Positions 28,028 to 38,787 of a stretch of 45,923 nt of DNA are shown piece by piece. The stretch is from an uncultured Planctomyces sp. (GTDB taxonomy: Bacteria > Planctomycetota > Planctomycetia > Planctomycetales > Planctomycetaceae). Location: positions 1 to 45,923 of the forward strand of contig CALDJX010000319.1 of assembly GCA_937899075.1 (NCBI GenBank), written 5' to 3'. The position numbers were made by a program, and so were the translations under genes. The notes under the pieces were generated by a model. That model was not told the DNA's origin. It searched no databases and worked only from the letters and a program-made list of their open reading frames with translations. Position 1 is the first letter of the stretch, and each line of letters opens with the position of its first letter.

Positions 28028-29322
28028 TTGCCGGCTCCGAATTCTGTTCCGAACAGCTCAGCCGCTCCGTCAACGACAACGAGCGTGCCGGCTGCGGGTC
28101 CTCGGCTGAGAATGGACAGTTCTTTTGTTGTGAAGTGAACCTCGACGCGGTGCCGTTCAAACGTGTGCTCCGCCGAGTTCGTGTAAACCCAGGCGACGCC
28201 GTGGATGTCGCGAAGAATGGCAGCGCGTGGCACAACGAGAGACTGCGTTTCCCCAGCCAGCGGTAAGACGACTTCGACGCGTTCGCCCGGTCGGAAGCGA
28301 CCATCTGGATTAGGCAGTTCGTAAAACAGATCAACGGTCGCTGCGAGCGGGTCGGCGCTCGGTGGCGCTGCGACCGACTTGACCGTCACGTCGGATGAAG
28401 AGCTTCCAAGGTGTCGCACGATTGCGCTGCTGGTTGTGGCGAAGTCGTTCCGCTGTCCCGGATAAACCGGCACCCGCACCCACAGTGTTTTCAGGTTGAC
28501 CACTTCAAACAAAGGAGCCGCGACGCTGACCGTCTGACCAACCGACGACGACACCGTACGCAGCATGCCGTCACGCGGGGCGTGTACTGGAATGTTCTCA
28601 ACCGTGCCCTCTTTGGCTTCGAGCGTCAGTTTGTCGAGCAGCGTTTTCCGGGCCAGAGCGGCTTCGTGCCCTTTGGCTGCGATATCCAGACGGGCCAATG
28701 CATCATCGACATCACGCGCGCTGCCGGCCTTGTCGGCGAGCAGTCGCTTCGCCCGATCCAGCGCGATCTGTGCCGCTTCGATCTGAGCGGCCGCCTGCAT
28801 GACGTCTCCATCCGCCGTGATCTGAGAGGTGATCAGAGACGCCGTCGCATTCGCCATCGCGACTCGTTCGGCGGCTGTTGGCACTTCACGTTCGGGCGAG
28901 AGCAGTGGGTTCAATTGAAACACCGTCTGCCCCGCGGAAACCTGCTGCCCGGCAATCGGAGTCACCTCACCGGCAGACAGCAGCGTCCCGACAACAGGCG
29001 CGGTGACGAAGACACTGGCCCCGTCAGGGACTGCGATCTGACCACCGACCGTGCGCGTGCGCGGAACGGCTTTCAGTTCAACCGGCGCCGTACTGATCTG
29101 CAGCCGCTCTTCGGCTTTCGGAGTCAGCACGATCCGGTAAATGTCGCTTTCATCGGGGTGCTCAATCTTCGCTGGTGCCGTCTTCGGAGCCGGAGCCGCT
29201 TTCTGCGGTCCGCACCCCGGAAGGCACCAGACGAGGATCAGGAGCGACCAGAATCCAGTGTTCAGTGTCCGGAAAGATGAGCGATCGTGGTCTGGAGTGC
29301 TGGTACTATTTGGGCGTCGCAT
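28024..29322 (-). CDS. RND efflux periplasmic adaptor lipoprotein (membrane fusion protein)
   Basis: 432 aa from ATG 29322, with AAAGGGA just upstream; a longer frame to 29433 overlaps the preceding gene. It has a lipoprotein signal with LPGC lipobox (Cys37). It has the order of an HlyD/CzcB-type adaptor: an N-terminal beta-barrel part, a lipoyl half-motif ([17 protein letters not shown]), a coiled-coil hairpin at about 150-230 and the second lipoyl half ([20 protein letters not shown]). A beta-barrel and membrane-proximal domain ([16 protein letters not shown]) follow. It bridges the inner-membrane pump and the outer-membrane channel. It overlaps the channel gene by 17 bases and the pump gene by 4. 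The signal-peptide region contains an 11-bp motif repeated inverted in the channel gene's tail. Confidence 0.9.
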   Translation of the reverse strand: MRRPNSTSTPDHDRSSFRTLNTGFWSLLILVWCLPGCGPQKAAPAPKTAPAKIEHPDESDIYRIVLTPKAEERLQISTAPVELKAVPRTRTVGGQIAVPDGASVFVTAPVVGTLLSAGEVTPIAGQQVSAGQTVFQLNPLLSPEREVPTAAERVAMANATASLITSQITADGDVMQAAAQIEAAQIALDRAKRLLADKAGSARDVDDALARLDIAAKGHEAALARKTLLDKLTLEAKEGTVENIPVHAPRDGMLRTVSSSVGQTVSVAAPLFEVVNLKTLWVRVPVYPGQRNDFATTSSAIVRHLGSSSSDVTVKSVAAPPSADPLAATVDLFYELPNPDGRFRPGERVEVVLPLAGETQSLVVPRAAILRDIHGVAWVYTNSAEHTFERHRVEVHFTTKELSILSRGPAAGTLVVVDGAAELFGTEFGAGK

Positions 29323-30880
29323 GCCATCCCTTTGACTGAGAATTCGTCGAATCCGAGGTATGCGAAACGGGCTGCACAGCGATGGATACTTCATCCACCA
29401 TGCTGATTTTTTTGTGGTCAGTGTTTCGTCCAATAATCGTCTGCGGACTGTCGTGGTCGGTCGTCACCGCAGGATTCTGGTCTCTTGATACTGGACTCAT
29501 TCCGACTTTTCGTCCAACGCTTCGATCAAGTTCGGCTATGGCACGCCTCAAATCCGCCGCGAGCTGTAGCTCGCGAAGTCTCGCGTCGAGATACTGCCCC
29601 GTCGTCTGCAGAACAAGGAAGTAGGGAGTGCCGCCGTTTTCATAATTCCGTCGAGCGAGTTCTCCGGCTTCACGAAGAGCTGGAAGAATCTCGTTCTGGA
29701 GAGTCGCCAGGTTTTCGCTTGCCTGCAGAACCTGCGTGTGCGAATTTCTGACTTCCAGCGTGACCTGATCGCGGACGGTCACATAACGCCGCACCGCCTG
29801 TTGCCATTGAGCTTCGGCGATCGCGATCCCGCCCTGATTTCCATTGAAAATCGGGACCGTAAATCGGAGTCCGGGTCCGGATTCAAAACCACGATTACCC
29901 GAGCCGTTGGCATCGTAGATCGCGTCCAGATTCATGAATTGATTTCGGGCCAGGCCCGCTCGTTCACCTGCGGCTTCGATTCCAATTTCCGCCGCGCGAA
30001 GATCGGGCCGCATCGCCAGTGCTTCGTTCAGCAGAGGTTCGCGAGCCAGCGACGCAACATTCAAGGACGCAGAACTGGCGTCCAGATCGGAATTCTGAAT
30101 CTTCAGCTCGGGACTCATCCACATTGAAAGGCCGATCACCACTCGCAAACGATCGCGGGCAAGGGTGACATCGTGCAACGATCGATCAGCGGCCGCTTTG
30201 GCCTGCAGAGCATCGATTCGCGAAGTGGTCGCTTCCAGTTCGCTGATGTCTCCGGCGTCGAGCCGTTTTTGAGCGAGCTTCTCGATCTGACTCCGCAGTT
30301 CGGCGGCTTCACGGCTCACAGTCGCCTGCTCCGCGGCGGCAACGAGATTGGCATGAGCGATTCGCGCATCGCGAATCACGTCGAGGCCGTTCTGAACCAT
30401 CGACTGGCTGACCTGGTCAACGTCCAGTTCGGCGGCTTTGACTCGAATCGGTTGAAGCCACAACGCGTCCACCGCTTGAAACGTTGTGAATTCAAGCTGC
30501 TTGGGGCCGAGTGGAAAGAACAGAGAAAACTGCGGATCGCTGATCAAGCCCGCATCGAGCAGTCGAGCGTTCGAGACTCCAAGCTGAGTCAGCGTCTCCT
30601 GAAACGCCGCGTTGTTCCAAAGGGCAATCTGGACGGCTTCGTCTTCGGTGACGCCATCGTCGAGCGAAACAGCTGGTGGAAGGAGAGCTTCGCCTGCTTC
30701 GGTCTGATCGCCGAATCCAGTTCCGAACCGGCTTGCGAGTTGCTCAGAAACTTCGTTCCGCGAGCCTCGCAGTTGTTCCGCGTGGCAGCCTGAAATCACA
30801 GCAAGCAACGCGACACCGCCCCAGGCGAACGACAATCGTCGCCACACGCAGGACGCCTGAAATGTCGGAATGCGGTGCAC
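29306..30880 (-). CDS. RND efflux outer-membrane channel lipoprotein (TolC/CzcC family)
   Basis: 524 aa. It has a lipoprotein signal with lipobox ISGC (Cys32). The two repeated halves of the TolC/OEP fold are seen as long helices (DEAVQIALWNNAAFQETLTQLG; MRPDLRAAEIGIEAAGERAGLARN), and FTVPIFNGNQGGIAIAEAQWQ is typical of CzcC-type channels. The last ~65 residues after AIAELDRSVGRKVG are Ser/Thr/Asp-rich and unlike the family. They look like a low-complexity extension partly encoded by repeat sequence. It is the first gene of the three-gene efflux operon, followed by the adaptor with a 17-base overlap. Confidence 0.9.
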   Translation of the reverse strand: MHRIPTFQASCVWRRLSFAWGGVALLAVISGCHAEQLRGSRNEVSEQLASRFGTGFGDQTEAGEALLPPAVSLDDGVTEDEAVQIALWNNAAFQETLTQLGVSNARLLDAGLISDPQFSLFFPLGPKQLEFTTFQAVDALWLQPIRVKAAELDVDQVSQSMVQNGLDVIRDARIAHANLVAAAEQATVSREAAELRSQIEKLAQKRLDAGDISELEATTSRIDALQAKAAADRSLHDVTLARDRLRVVIGLSMWMSPELKIQNSDLDASSASLNVASLAREPLLNEALAMRPDLRAAEIGIEAAGERAGLARNQFMNLDAIYDANGSGNRGFESGPGLRFTVPIFNGNQGGIAIAEAQWQQAVRRYVTVRDQVTLEVRNSHTQVLQASENLATLQNEILPALREAGELARRNYENGGTPYFLVLQTTGQYLDARLRELQLAADLRRAIAELDRSVGRKVGMSPVSRDQNPAVTTDHDSPQTIIGRNTDHKKISMVDEVSIAVQPVSHTSDSTNSQSKGWHATPK

Positions 30881-31269
30881 TGATCAGCATCCATTCGATC
30901 GTGTATGAAGTTACTCATTGTCTTGATAGTGAGTGCTTCGCGAGAATTCCCACTGCGCAGACGACTCCTCGTTTTGTGCGAAGCCGCACGTCGTCTCATC
31001 GACCCGCGCTTCACCGGAAAATCAGTGCAAACCCGAGAATCCTGAAAATCGGCATAACTTCACAACATCCGAAGTAGAGCCGAGTTCAAATGCCTTCACA
31101 TCAGCCAATTCGGCCGGTTTAAGCGGCGAAGGCCACCACCGGCGTTGCAGCGGACTCTTCTCTGGACGGTCGATTGGGCCGTGGGAGCCGGAGTTCTATA
31201 CTCCCTGCCGGTCAGCGCCTGACCGATTGACCATCGCCCCACGCAAATCTCACATTGATAGACCGTCTC
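30881..31269. other. Divergent intergenic region between efflux operon and uvrA
   Basis: 389 bases with no convincing gene. It should contain promoters for the efflux operon (leftward) and uvrA (rightward). A short perfect palindrome is at 31209-31225. No clear Shine-Dalgarno site precedes the uvrA ATG at 31270. Confidence 0.55.
31209..31225. promoter_or_regulatory. Palindrome upstream of uvrA, candidate operator
   Basis: CGGTCAGCGCCTGACCG: perfect 7-bp arms around CGC, 44 bases before the uvrA start. uvrA is damage-regulated in many bacteria, so an operator is possible. It could also be a degenerate relative of the GTCAGGC hairpin repeat. Confidence 0.3.
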
Positions 31270-34200
31270 ATGGCTCGACGCGGAACAGGCTCGGCAGCGA
31301 CGACAAAAGCAGCAGCAGCGGACAACAAAAAGAAAAAGGCGACCGTAAAAAAGGCAGTGGCGAAGAAGCCTCGCAAAGTGAAAGCCAGCTCCGAGTCGCA
31401 GGAAATTGTCATTCGCGGCGCGCGGGAACATAACCTGCGCGATGTTTCGCTGAAGCTGCCGAAGAACAAGCTGATCGTCATGACGGGGGTCAGCGGTTCG
31501 GGCAAAAGTTCGCTGGCGTTCGACACGCTTTACGCCGAGGGGCAGCGGCGGTACGTCGAGTCGCTGTCCAGTTACGCGCGGCAGTTTCTCGGGCAGATGC
31601 CCAAGCCCGAAGTTGACTCGATTACCGGGCTGGCTCCGTCGATTTCGATTCAGCAGAAAACCAGCGGCCGGAACCCTCGCAGCACCGTCGGCACGATCAC
31701 GGAAATCTACGATTACCTGCGTGTTCTCTTCGCGCGAGTCGGAACGCAAAGCTGCTATCAATGCGGCAAGCCTGTCACCGCGCAGTCGGTCGAGCAGATC
31801 ATCGACACGATCGCTCGCTATGAAGACGGAACGAAGTTCCAACTCCTCGCGCCGATTATTCAAGGTCAGAAGGGCGAGTATCGCGACCTGTTCGACGACC
31901 TGTTGAAGCAGGGTTTTGTGCGAGCACGAGTCGACGGTGATGTCGTTCAACTCTCGGAAGACTTGAAGCTCGATCGGCAGATGCGTCACTACATCGAAGT
32001 CGTTATCGACCGACTGGTCGCGGGCAAGGCATTGCGTGCTCGACTGGCTGAATCTGTCGAGCAGGCGTTGAAGCTCGGCGAAGGCAGCCTGCTGGTGGTT
32101 AAAGAGTCGAGAGACGAGGGTCGAGAGACGAGAGCAAAAGACGACGACACAAGCTCTCTCAACTCTCAAGAATCAACTATCAACTCAGCTGCACAGCAGC
32201 TTTTCAGTTCGCACTACGCGTGCACGGATTGTGGCATCAGTTTCGAACCGCCGTCGCCGCAGCTCTTCAGCTTCAACAGTCCTCAGGGGATGTGTCATGA
32301 GTGCAACGGGCTGGGCCAACGCTTCGAATTTGTTCTTGAGTCGCTGGTTCAAGAAGAGAAGAAGTCACTGTGGAACGGCTGCCTGGCATTGCTCGGAGCG
32401 ATCAAGGGAATCGGCCGATGGCGGCGGCACATCTATAAGGGCGTCGGAGGAGCCATCGAGACGGACCTCGGACTGGACGAAGGAAGTTTCCTGAAGACTC
32501 CGTGGAAAGATTTGACCGAGGAAGCCAAACGACTGTTTCTGTACGGCCTGGGCGATCGCCACATCACTTATGAGTGGGGCTACCGCGGCGGCACCTGGAA
32601 ACACGGCGGCACGTTCGAAGGATTCATCCCCGAGTTGCTCGACGGCTACCGCAAAACGAACAACCCGATGCGACGGCGGCAGCTCGAAAAACACATGCGA
32701 TTTGTGAAGTGCACCGGCTGCCGAGGCAGCCGGCTCAATCGACAGGCAGCAGCCGTCACCCTCACAACAACCAGCGAGGCGTACCTCGACGGCTCCGCTG
32801 CAAACAGCATCCCGAGCGGCTCAAAAAAGAAAACCGAACGCAGCCGCCAATCAGATAACCAACGAGCCGCGACGTTAAACATCTCAGAAGTCTGCGCGTT
32901 GGACATTCAATCCGCCTGGCAGTTCTTTGAATCGCTCAACCTGTCCGAAACGCAGCAGTACATCGCGGGCGAAGCATTGAAGGAAATCCGTGGCCGATCC
33001 GGTTTCCTGCTTCGATGCGGACTGAATTATCTCACGCTCGAACGAACGGCTCCGACACTCTCCGGCGGCGAAAGTCAGCGAATTCGACTGGCCGGTCAGA
33101 TCGGCTGCGGCCTGGTCGACGTTGTTTACATTCTTGACGAGCCTTCGATTGGATTGCACCCTCGCGATAACAAAATGCTGCTCGACAGCCTGTGCGACCT
33201 GCGAGACCAGGGCAACACGGTGATCGTCGTCGAGCATGACGAAGAGACGATGGAAGCGGCCGACCACATCGTCGACTTTGGGCCGGGGCCGGGCGTGCGT
33301 GGCGGCGAGATCGTTGTCGAAGGCTCGGTTGCCGACGTCAAGAAGTCGAAGAAGAGTGTCACCGGGCAGTTCCTCTCCGGCCGGCGCAAGATTGAAGTTC
33401 CGAAGGAACGACGTCCGGGCAACGGGCAGCTCATCACGATCAACGGAGCGACGCATCACAACCTGCAGAACGTTGATGTCGAGTTTCCGCTTGGCTGCTT
33501 TATCTGCGTCACTGGTGCCAGTGGCTCGGGGAAAAGTTCGCTGATCAACGACATCCTCTGGCAGACGCTCAACCGAGACATCAACAAGGGCAAAGGTCAG
33601 CCGGGCGATCACGAATCCGTGACCGGCATCGAGCACGTCGACAAGGCCATCGACATTGACCAGTCGCCAATCGGGCGCACGCCGCGTTCGAACCCGGCGA
33701 CGTACGTCAAAATTTTTGACCTCATCCGCGATCTGTATGCGAAGCTGCCGGAAGCGAAGATTCGAGGTTACAAGCCGGGGCGATTCAGTTTCAACGTGAG
33801 GGGTGGCCGTTGTGAAGCGTGCGAAGGTCACGGCGCGAACAAACTGGAAATGGATTTCCTCGCCGACATCTGGGTGACCTGCCCGGTCTGCAACGCTCAG
33901 CGTTTTCATCACGAAACGCTGGAAGTTCGCTTCAAGGGAAAGAACATCGCCGAAGTCCTCAACATGGACGTCCAGGAAGCTCTGGAACATTTCGCGAATG
34001 TTCCGAAGATTCACCGTCTGTTGCAGACATTGCACGACGTCGGCCTCGATTATCTGAAGCTCGGACAGCCGTCGCCCACGCTTTCCGGCGGCGAGGCTCA
34101 GCGCATCAAACTGGCACGAGAACTCGGCAAACGATCGACGGGTCAGACGATTTATCTGCTCGACGAACCGACGACCGGTCTGCACTTTGCGGATGTCGAA

Positions 34201-37200
34201 AAGCTGCTCGAAGTCCTGCACGGCTTTGTCGAGAACGGCAACACTGTTTTGGTTGTTGAACACAGCGTCGACGTCATCAAGACTGCCGACTGGGTGATCG
34301 ACGTCGGCCCGGATGGCGGCTCGGGTGGGGGAACCGTCGTCTGTGCGGGGACTCCCGAAGCAGTGGCCAGTCATCCGGATTCGTACACGGGGGTGGCACT
34401 TGCTCCGGTCCTGGGTATCGATAGGGGCAAGGGACGAGGGACGAGGGTCAAGGGGCAGGATGACACGGGGCGCTGGCAGACTGGACTCCCTCGACCCTCG
34501 ACCCTCGGCTCTCAGCCCAATATCACTGTCCGCGGAGCATCGCAGCACAACCTGCAGAACATTGACATCGACATACCTCGCGACAGGATGAACGTCTTCT
34601 GCGGCCCCAGCGGCAGCGGCAAGTCGTCGCTCGCGATGGACACACTTTATGCCGAAGGTCAGCGGCGATACGTGGAATCTCTTTCCGCCTACGCCCGACA
34701 GTTTCTTGGCCAGATGCCGAAGCCTCGCGTCGAGCACATTCACGGCCTGCAACCGTCGATCGCCATCGAGCAGAAAAGCGTCGGGGCAACACCACGATCA
34801 ACCGTCGGAACGGTCACCGAAATTTACGACTACCTCCGCATTCTGTGGTGCCGCCTGGGGACTCAACATTGCCCGGCCTGCCAGACTCCAGTCAACACTC
34901 AGACGACCGACGAAGTCATCGAGCGACTGCTTTCCCTCGACGAAGGCACGAAGCTGCTGCTGCTGGCTCCTCAAGAGATCCGAGTCGGGCAGGCTTATGA
35001 ACGTTTGTGGGACAACCTTCGCGAACAGGGTTTCGCGCGAGTCCGCGTCGACGGCACAACTCATCGACTGGAAGACGTCCCGGAAATCGACCGCAAGCGC
35101 AAGCACAACGTCGAAGTAGTCGTCGACCGAATCATCGTGAAGAAACGACAGCGGTCGCGTATTGCTGACTCGGTCGAGATCGCTCTGGGGCTTGGTCAGG
35201 GAGTTATGCGAACGGCGTTGGTCGACGACAACCGCGACGAGACCGACTGGCAGGTCGACTCGTACAGTTTGTTTCGAGCGTGTGAAGAATGTGGCCGCAG
35301 TTTCGAAGAGCTGATCCCCAACAATTTTTCATTTAACAGTCCGCTGGGCTGGTGTCCCGAGTGTGAAGGGCTGGGCATCCAACAGGGCACGGACCTGAGT
35401 GTGCTGATCGGCGATCCGCACCGTTCACTACAGGATGCCGCCGTCGCGGTCTGGCCGGATCCGGCAAACAGCTCCGTGTTTCTGGCGATGCTTCAGGCGA
35501 TGTCGAAAAGCGTGGGCATCCAACTGGATGTTCCCTTCGCCCAGCTCGACCCGATCCATCGCCGAACGGTGCTCTACGGCTGCGGCGATCGTTGGTTCGA
35601 AGTGGAGGGTCAAGGGACGAGAGACAAGGGACGAGGGCAAAAGAGCAAGAAGCCCTCGACTCTTGACCCTCGTCCCTCAGCCGGATTCCGCTTTCAATAC
35701 AAAGGTCTGTTCCCGGCCGTCGAAGAGGCATCGCGGGTTTCGTATTCGCACAGGCGTCATCTTTCATCGCTGGTCGGCGACATTCCGTGCTCGACATGCG
35801 ACGGCAGCCGAACGCGCGACGATGCCGCAAACATGCGGTTTCAGAAAAAGACGCTGCAGCAGGTTTGCGAAACGCCGCTCGGTCTGGCTCTCGAATTTCT
35901 GCAGCAGATCCAACTGACCGGCGACGACAAGCGAGTTGCCGGAGACTTACTGGAAGAAGCTCGCGGCCGGATGTCGTTTCTGGTCGAAGTCGGGTTGGAA
36001 TATCTCACGCTGCAAAGATCGCTGCCAACTTTGTCCGGCGGCGAGACGCAGCGTATTCGCCTGGCTGGTCAGATCGGTCGCGCGTTAACTGGAGTGTTGT
36101 ACGTTCTTGACGAGCCGACGATCGGCCTGCACCCTCGTGACAATGCCAGACTCCTCACTGCTCTGCATCGGCTGCGAGACCTCGGCAACACGATGATCCT
36201 CGTCGAGCACGACCGTGAAGTCATTGCGTCAGCCGACCGAGTGTTTGACTTCGGACCCGGCGCCGGCCGCTTCGGCGGAACGATCACCGAGCAGGGAACA
36301 CCCAAACAACTCGCCACTCGAATGAAGTCACTGACCGGCGAGTACCTCGGCGACAAACGACAGATTCTGATTCCCGAAGTGCGACGGATCGCCTCCGTAG
36401 GTCAGGCTCCGCCTGACGAAGTCCCGAGAGAGAATGCGGCCGCAACAAGCACAAAAAAACGCAAGAAGACAACGAAGAAACGTGTCGTTAAGCAGGCAGC
36501 TCTGAAATCGGTCGGCAACGCAAGCGGATCACTTCGTCAGGCGGAGCCTGACCTACGGCGGGCGTCGCCTCCGGGTGGTGGCTGGCTGGAGCTGATTGGA
36601 GCAAGGCTTAACAACCTGCGGGATGTTGATCTGCGAATTCCACTGGGAACGTTTACTGTCGTGACGGGTGTGTCCGGTTCTGGGAAAAGTTCGCTGATTG
36701 AGGATACGCTGGCCAAGGCGCTGGTCAAACATTTCCATCGAGCCAACGATCAACCGGGGCCGTACGAAAAACTGAAAGGGCTCGGACTTGTTAACAAGGC
36801 GATCGTCGTCGACCAGGCCCCGCTCGGCAGCACACCGAAGTCGAACCCAGGAACTTATACCGGCGTGTTCGACCACATTCGTGAGCTGTTCTGTCGGCTG
36901 CCGGATTCGAAAGTTCGCGGCTACCGTCCGGGCCGATTCAGCTTCAACCGGCCGGGTGGCCGCTGCGACGCCTGCGAAGGTGACGGCCAGAAAAAAATCG
37001 AGATGCATTTTCTGCCCGACGTCTGGGTCGAGTGTGACGAGTGTCGAGGTGAGCGTTACAACCGCGAAACTTTGTCCGTGAAGTATCGAGGCCACTCGAT
37101 CGCTGACGTGCTGAATCTGTCGATCGGGCAATGCCTGGAGCTCTTTGAAAACATTCCGAAGATTCGCAAGACAATGTCGACACTCTGCGCGATCGGACTC

Positions 37201-38787
37201 GACTATCTGACGCTCGGTCAATCGGCGACGACCTTGTCCGGCGGCGAAGCTCAACGAGTGAAACTGGCAGCAGAACTCGCCCGTCCCAACACCGGCAAAA
37301 CGGTTTACATTCTCGACGAGCCAACGACCGGGCTCCACTTCGACGATATCGACAAGCTGCTCAAAGTGCTGAACAGCCTCGTCGAAGCCGGCAACACCGT
37401 GATCGTCATTGAGCACAACCTTGACGTCATCAAGACGGCGGACTGGGTCGTCGACCTGGGTCCGGAAGCGGGCATCGGCGGCGGCTGGATCGTTGCCGAA
37501 GGGACGCCCGAAGATCTGGTTGCTGGAGAGACAAGAGTCAAGGGACGAGAGTCGAGAGACGGCGAGTCGAACATGCGATCGCACACGGCTGAGCAACTCG
37601 TGAGGGTGCTGGCAAACGGGCGGCGTGGAACTCGCGAAGTCTTCGACGCCGCCGCGGAAGGTAAGAAACGCGCCGGCGATGTGACGATGGCTCAGGTCGG
37701 CAAAGACGCGAAGATGCCCTGGGAAGTCGACGGCCGAAAATGGCACACTCGAGAACGGATCGCGCATTCCGGAAAAGCGTGCCGGTGGGAGGGCGACGCG
37801 CTCGAGATGGTTGTTGAGCAGTTGACTTCCGACTCGCCAGAGCCAGCCTCGAAGCCCGCTCCGGCCAAAAAGAAAAAGGCGGCCCGGAAGAAAAAGCCGG
37901 TGGCCACGGCCGCACTAATGAGCGGGAGCGATCTTCTGAAAGCTCAGGAAGCGGCTTCAACCGGAGACGACGATTCCCTCGGCTCTCAGCCCTCGGCCCT
38001 CAGCCTCAAAACCATCTGGAATGATTCCTCGACCGTTGAGATTACCGGCGACGACAAGCGACTGGGCTGGTTCATGCACGCACTGACTCGTGACGAGTGG
38101 TTGTTGAAACTTTACTTCCGAGTCCAACGTGGCTGCTTCGACCAGACCGAACTGGCAACGAGTCTCAATCTGCGAAACGTGGACGACATCAATGAACTGC
38201 CGATCTACGGACGGTCGGACCGCGTCCGCGTGAAGAACAAACCGGCTGGCTATCAGGAAGTTCTCATCACCGTGCACTGGCTGAGCGAAATTGACACGCC
38301 GGAGTTTCGAGAGTTTCTTTCAGCCGCCCGGACTTCATACATCGAACGAGTGGAAGCAACGTCGACCGATGTGAAAGACGTCGCTCCGTGGAAAGTACTC
38401 GGTCGAAAATGGCATCTGATGCAGAAAGGCTTTCCTGCCGAGAAGCGGCCGAAATGGAAGAAGGAAGTCCTGGAAACTCTGCTGGAAGTTCTCGACAAAG
38501 TGATTCCCGACGGAGACGTTGTCTGGAACGAGCGAGCCTACGTGCGGTACAGGCAGTCAGGCAGCAAATCAGACTGGGCAGTCATCTGCACGAAACGCCG
38601 AGTCGGTATCGACCTTGTCATCACGCCGCGAGACGAATCAGTCGGGGCCGGCAGCGTTGCCAGCATCGTCACCGAACACGAAGCGGTCGAAGGCAAGAAT
38701 GGTAAACCAGCGATCCGACTGCGCTTCGACAAACTGGCTCAGGTGAAGTCGGCGAAGGTGCGAGACTTTCTGAAGAAGTGCCTGTAG
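31270..38787 (+). CDS. uvrA: Tandem UvrA (excinuclease ABC subunit A) with four ATPase domains and novel C-terminal extension
   Basis: 2505 aa from ATG 31270. A Lys/Ala-rich leader (~1-40) precedes two full UvrA units in one chain. Unit 1: Walker [10 protein letters not shown] at 73, signature SGGESQ at ~598, Walker B ~618; second Walker A at 749, signature ~939, Walker B ~961. Unit 2: Walker [10 protein letters not shown] at 1112, signature ~1589; Walker A 1800, signature ~1990, Walker B ~2013. Zinc-finger Cys pairs (CTDC/CHEC, CEEC/CPEC, CEAC/CPVC, CDAC/CDEC) are kept. UvrA normally works as a dimer that scans DNA for lesions and loads UvrB; here both protomers are covalently joined, as in Chlamydia and other planctomycetes. 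Residues ~2105-2505 are an extra region with a duplicated module. Several linkers are encoded by dispersed repeats. Confidence 0.95.
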   Translation: MARRGTGSAATTKAAAADNKKKKATVKKAVAKKPRKVKASSESQEIVIRGAREHNLRDVSLKLPKNKLIVMTGVSGSGKSSLAFDTLYAEGQRRYVESLSSYARQFLGQMPKPEVDSITGLAPSISIQQKTSGRNPRSTVGTITEIYDYLRVLFARVGTQSCYQCGKPVTAQSVEQIIDTIARYEDGTKFQLLAPIIQGQKGEYRDLFDDLLKQGFVRARVDGDVVQLSEDLKLDRQMRHYIEVVIDRLVAGKALRARLAESVEQALKLGEGSLLVVKESRDEGRETRAKDDDTSSLNSQESTINSAAQQLFSSHYACTDCGISFEPPSPQLFSFNSPQGMCHECNGLGQRFEFVLESLVQEEKKSLWNGCLALLGAIKGIGRWRRHIYKGVGGAIETDLGLDEGSFLKTPWKDLTEEAKRLFLYGLGDRHITYEWGYRGGTWKHGGTFEGFIPELLDGYRKTNNPMRRRQLEKHMRFVKCTGCRGSRLNRQAAAVTLTTTSEAYLDGSAANSIPSGSKKKTERSRQSDNQRAATLNISEVCALDIQSAWQFFESLNLSETQQYIAGEALKEIRGRSGFLLRCGLNYLTLERTAPTLSGGESQRIRLAGQIGCGLVDVVYILDEPSIGLHPRDNKMLLDSLCDLRDQGNTVIVVEHDEETMEAADHIVDFGPGPGVRGGEIVVEGSVADVKKSKKSVTGQFLSGRRKIEVPKERRPGNGQLITINGATHHNLQNVDVEFPLGCFICVTGASGSGKSSLINDILWQTLNRDINKGKGQPGDHESVTGIEHVDKAIDIDQSPIGRTPRSNPATYVKIFDLIRDLYAKLPEAKIRGYKPGRFSFNVRGGRCEACEGHGANKLEMDFLADIWVTCPVCNAQRFHHETLEVRFKGKNIAEVLNMDVQEALEHFANVPKIHRLLQTLHDVGLDYLKLGQPSPTLSGGEAQRIKLARELGKRSTGQTIYLLDEPTTGLHFADVEKLLEVLHGFVENGNTVLVVEHSVDVIKTADWVIDVGPDGGSGGGTVVCAGTPEAVASHPDSYTGVALAPVLGIDRGKGRGTRVKGQDDTGRWQTGLPRPSTLGSQPNITVRGASQHNLQNIDIDIPRDRMNVFCGPSGSGKSSLAMDTLYAEGQRRYVESLSAYARQFLGQMPKPRVEHIHGLQPSIAIEQKSVGATPRSTVGTVTEIYDYLRILWCRLGTQHCPACQTPVNTQTTDEVIERLLSLDEGTKLLLLAPQEIRVGQAYERLWDNLREQGFARVRVDGTTHRLEDVPEIDRKRKHNVEVVVDRIIVKKRQRSRIADSVEIALGLGQGVMRTALVDDNRDETDWQVDSYSLFRACEECGRSFEELIPNNFSFNSPLGWCPECEGLGIQQGTDLSVLIGDPHRSLQDAAVAVWPDPANSSVFLAMLQAMSKSVGIQLDVPFAQLDPIHRRTVLYGCGDRWFEVEGQGTRDKGRGQKSKKPSTLDPRPSAGFRFQYKGLFPAVEEASRVSYSHRRHLSSLVGDIPCSTCDGSRTRDDAANMRFQKKTLQQVCETPLGLALEFLQQIQLTGDDKRVAGDLLEEARGRMSFLVEVGLEYLTLQRSLPTLSGGETQRIRLAGQIGRALTGVLYVLDEPTIGLHPRDNARLLTALHRLRDLGNTMILVEHDREVIASADRVFDFGPGAGRFGGTITEQGTPKQLATRMKSLTGEYLGDKRQILIPEVRRIASVGQAPPDEVPRENAAATSTKKRKKTTKKRVVKQAALKSVGNASGSLRQAEPDLRRASPPGGGWLELIGARLNNLRDVDLRIPLGTFTVVTGVSGSGKSSLIEDTLAKALVKHFHRANDQPGPYEKLKGLGLVNKAIVVDQAPLGSTPKSNPGTYTGVFDHIRELFCRLPDSKVRGYRPGRFSFNRPGGRCDACEGDGQKKIEMHFLPDVWVECDECRGERYNRETLSVKYRGHSIADVLNLSIGQCLELFENIPKIRKTMSTLCAIGLDYLTLGQSATTLSGGEAQRVKLAAELARPNTGKTVYILDEPTTGLHFDDIDKLLKVLNSLVEAGNTVIVIEHNLDVIKTADWVVDLGPEAGIGGGWIVAEGTPEDLVAGETRVKGRESRDGESNMRSHTAEQLVRVLANGRRGTREVFDAAAEGKKRAGDVTMAQVGKDAKMPWEVDGRKWHTRERIAHSGKACRWEGDALEMVVEQLTSDSPEPASKPAPAKKKKAARKKKPVATAALMSGSDLLKAQEAASTGDDDSLGSQPSALSLKTIWNDSSTVEITGDDKRLGWFMHALTRDEWLLKLYFRVQRGCFDQTELATSLNLRNVDDINELPIYGRSDRVRVKNKPAGYQEVLITVHWLSEIDTPEFREFLSAARTSYIERVEATSTDVKDVAPWKVLGRKWHLMQKGFPAEKRPKWKKEVLETLLEVLDKVIPDGDVVWNERAYVRYRQSGSKSDWAVICTKRRVGIDLVITPRDESVGAGSVASIVTEHEAVEGKNGKPAIRLRFDKLAQVKSAKVRDFLKKCL
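32104..32192 (+). repeat. Repeat-derived insert in uvrA (site A)
   Basis: A purine-rich GAGTCGAGAGACGAGGGTCG stretch followed by a pyrimidine-rich CTCTCAACTCTCAAG stretch. It encodes about residues 279-308 ([15 protein letters not shown]...), between the first signature-insertion domain and the CTDC zinc finger of unit 1. Ordinary UvrA has only a short turn here. Confidence 0.65.
34423..34518 (+). repeat. Repeat-derived linker in uvrA (site C, between units 1 and 2)
   Basis: GGGACGAGGGACGAGGGTCA followed by CCCTCGACCCTCGACCCTCG. It encodes about residues 1052-1083, the junction between the two UvrA units. The two halves are near reverse complements. Confidence 0.7.
35605..35687 (+). repeat. 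Repeat-derived insert in uvrA (site D)
   Basis: GAGGGTCAAG (35605-35614) pairs perfectly with CTTGACCCTC (35662-35671), and further G-rich and C-rich parts extend the pairing. It encodes [12 protein letters not shown]...STLDPRPSA, an added loop within unit 2. Confidence 0.75.
36397..36556 (+). repeat. Inverted pair of GTAGGTCAGGC repeats inside uvrA
   Basis: The 26-bp repeat at 36397-36422 and its exact reverse complement at 36531-36556 flank a Lys/Arg-rich linker. They are read in frame as [10 protein letters not shown] and [10 protein letters not shown]. The TAG of the first copy is out of frame, so translation continues. The segment joins the first and second ATPase halves of unit 2. Confidence 0.92.
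37526..37572 (+). repeat. Repeat-derived insert in uvrA (site F)
   Basis: GAGACAAGAGTCAAGGGACG then AGAGTCGAGAGACGGCGAG, coding for [14 protein letters not shown] just after the last UvrA ATPase domain. It matches the purine-rich half of the inserts at 32104, 34423 and 35605. Confidence 0.6.
37977..38012 (+). repeat. Repeat-derived insert in uvrA (site G)
   Basis: CCCTCGGCTCTCAGCCCTCG followed by GCCCTCAGCC, coding for [12 protein letters not shown]. It matches the pyrimidine-rich half of the site C insert (LGSQP occurs in both). It lies between the lysine-rich linker and the last part of the C-terminal extension. Confidence 0.6.

Noticed and set aside
27020-28138. 372-codon open frame antisense to the RND pump
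   Set aside because: No motif; it covers the start of a well-recognised pump gene.
32884-34752. 622-codon open frame antisense to uvrA
   Set aside because: The sense strand encodes clear UvrA ATPase motifs; the antisense frame has no recognisable motif and arises from codon bias.
36553-37767. 404-codon open frame antisense to uvrA
   Set aside because: Same reason; it lies wholly under UvrA unit 2.
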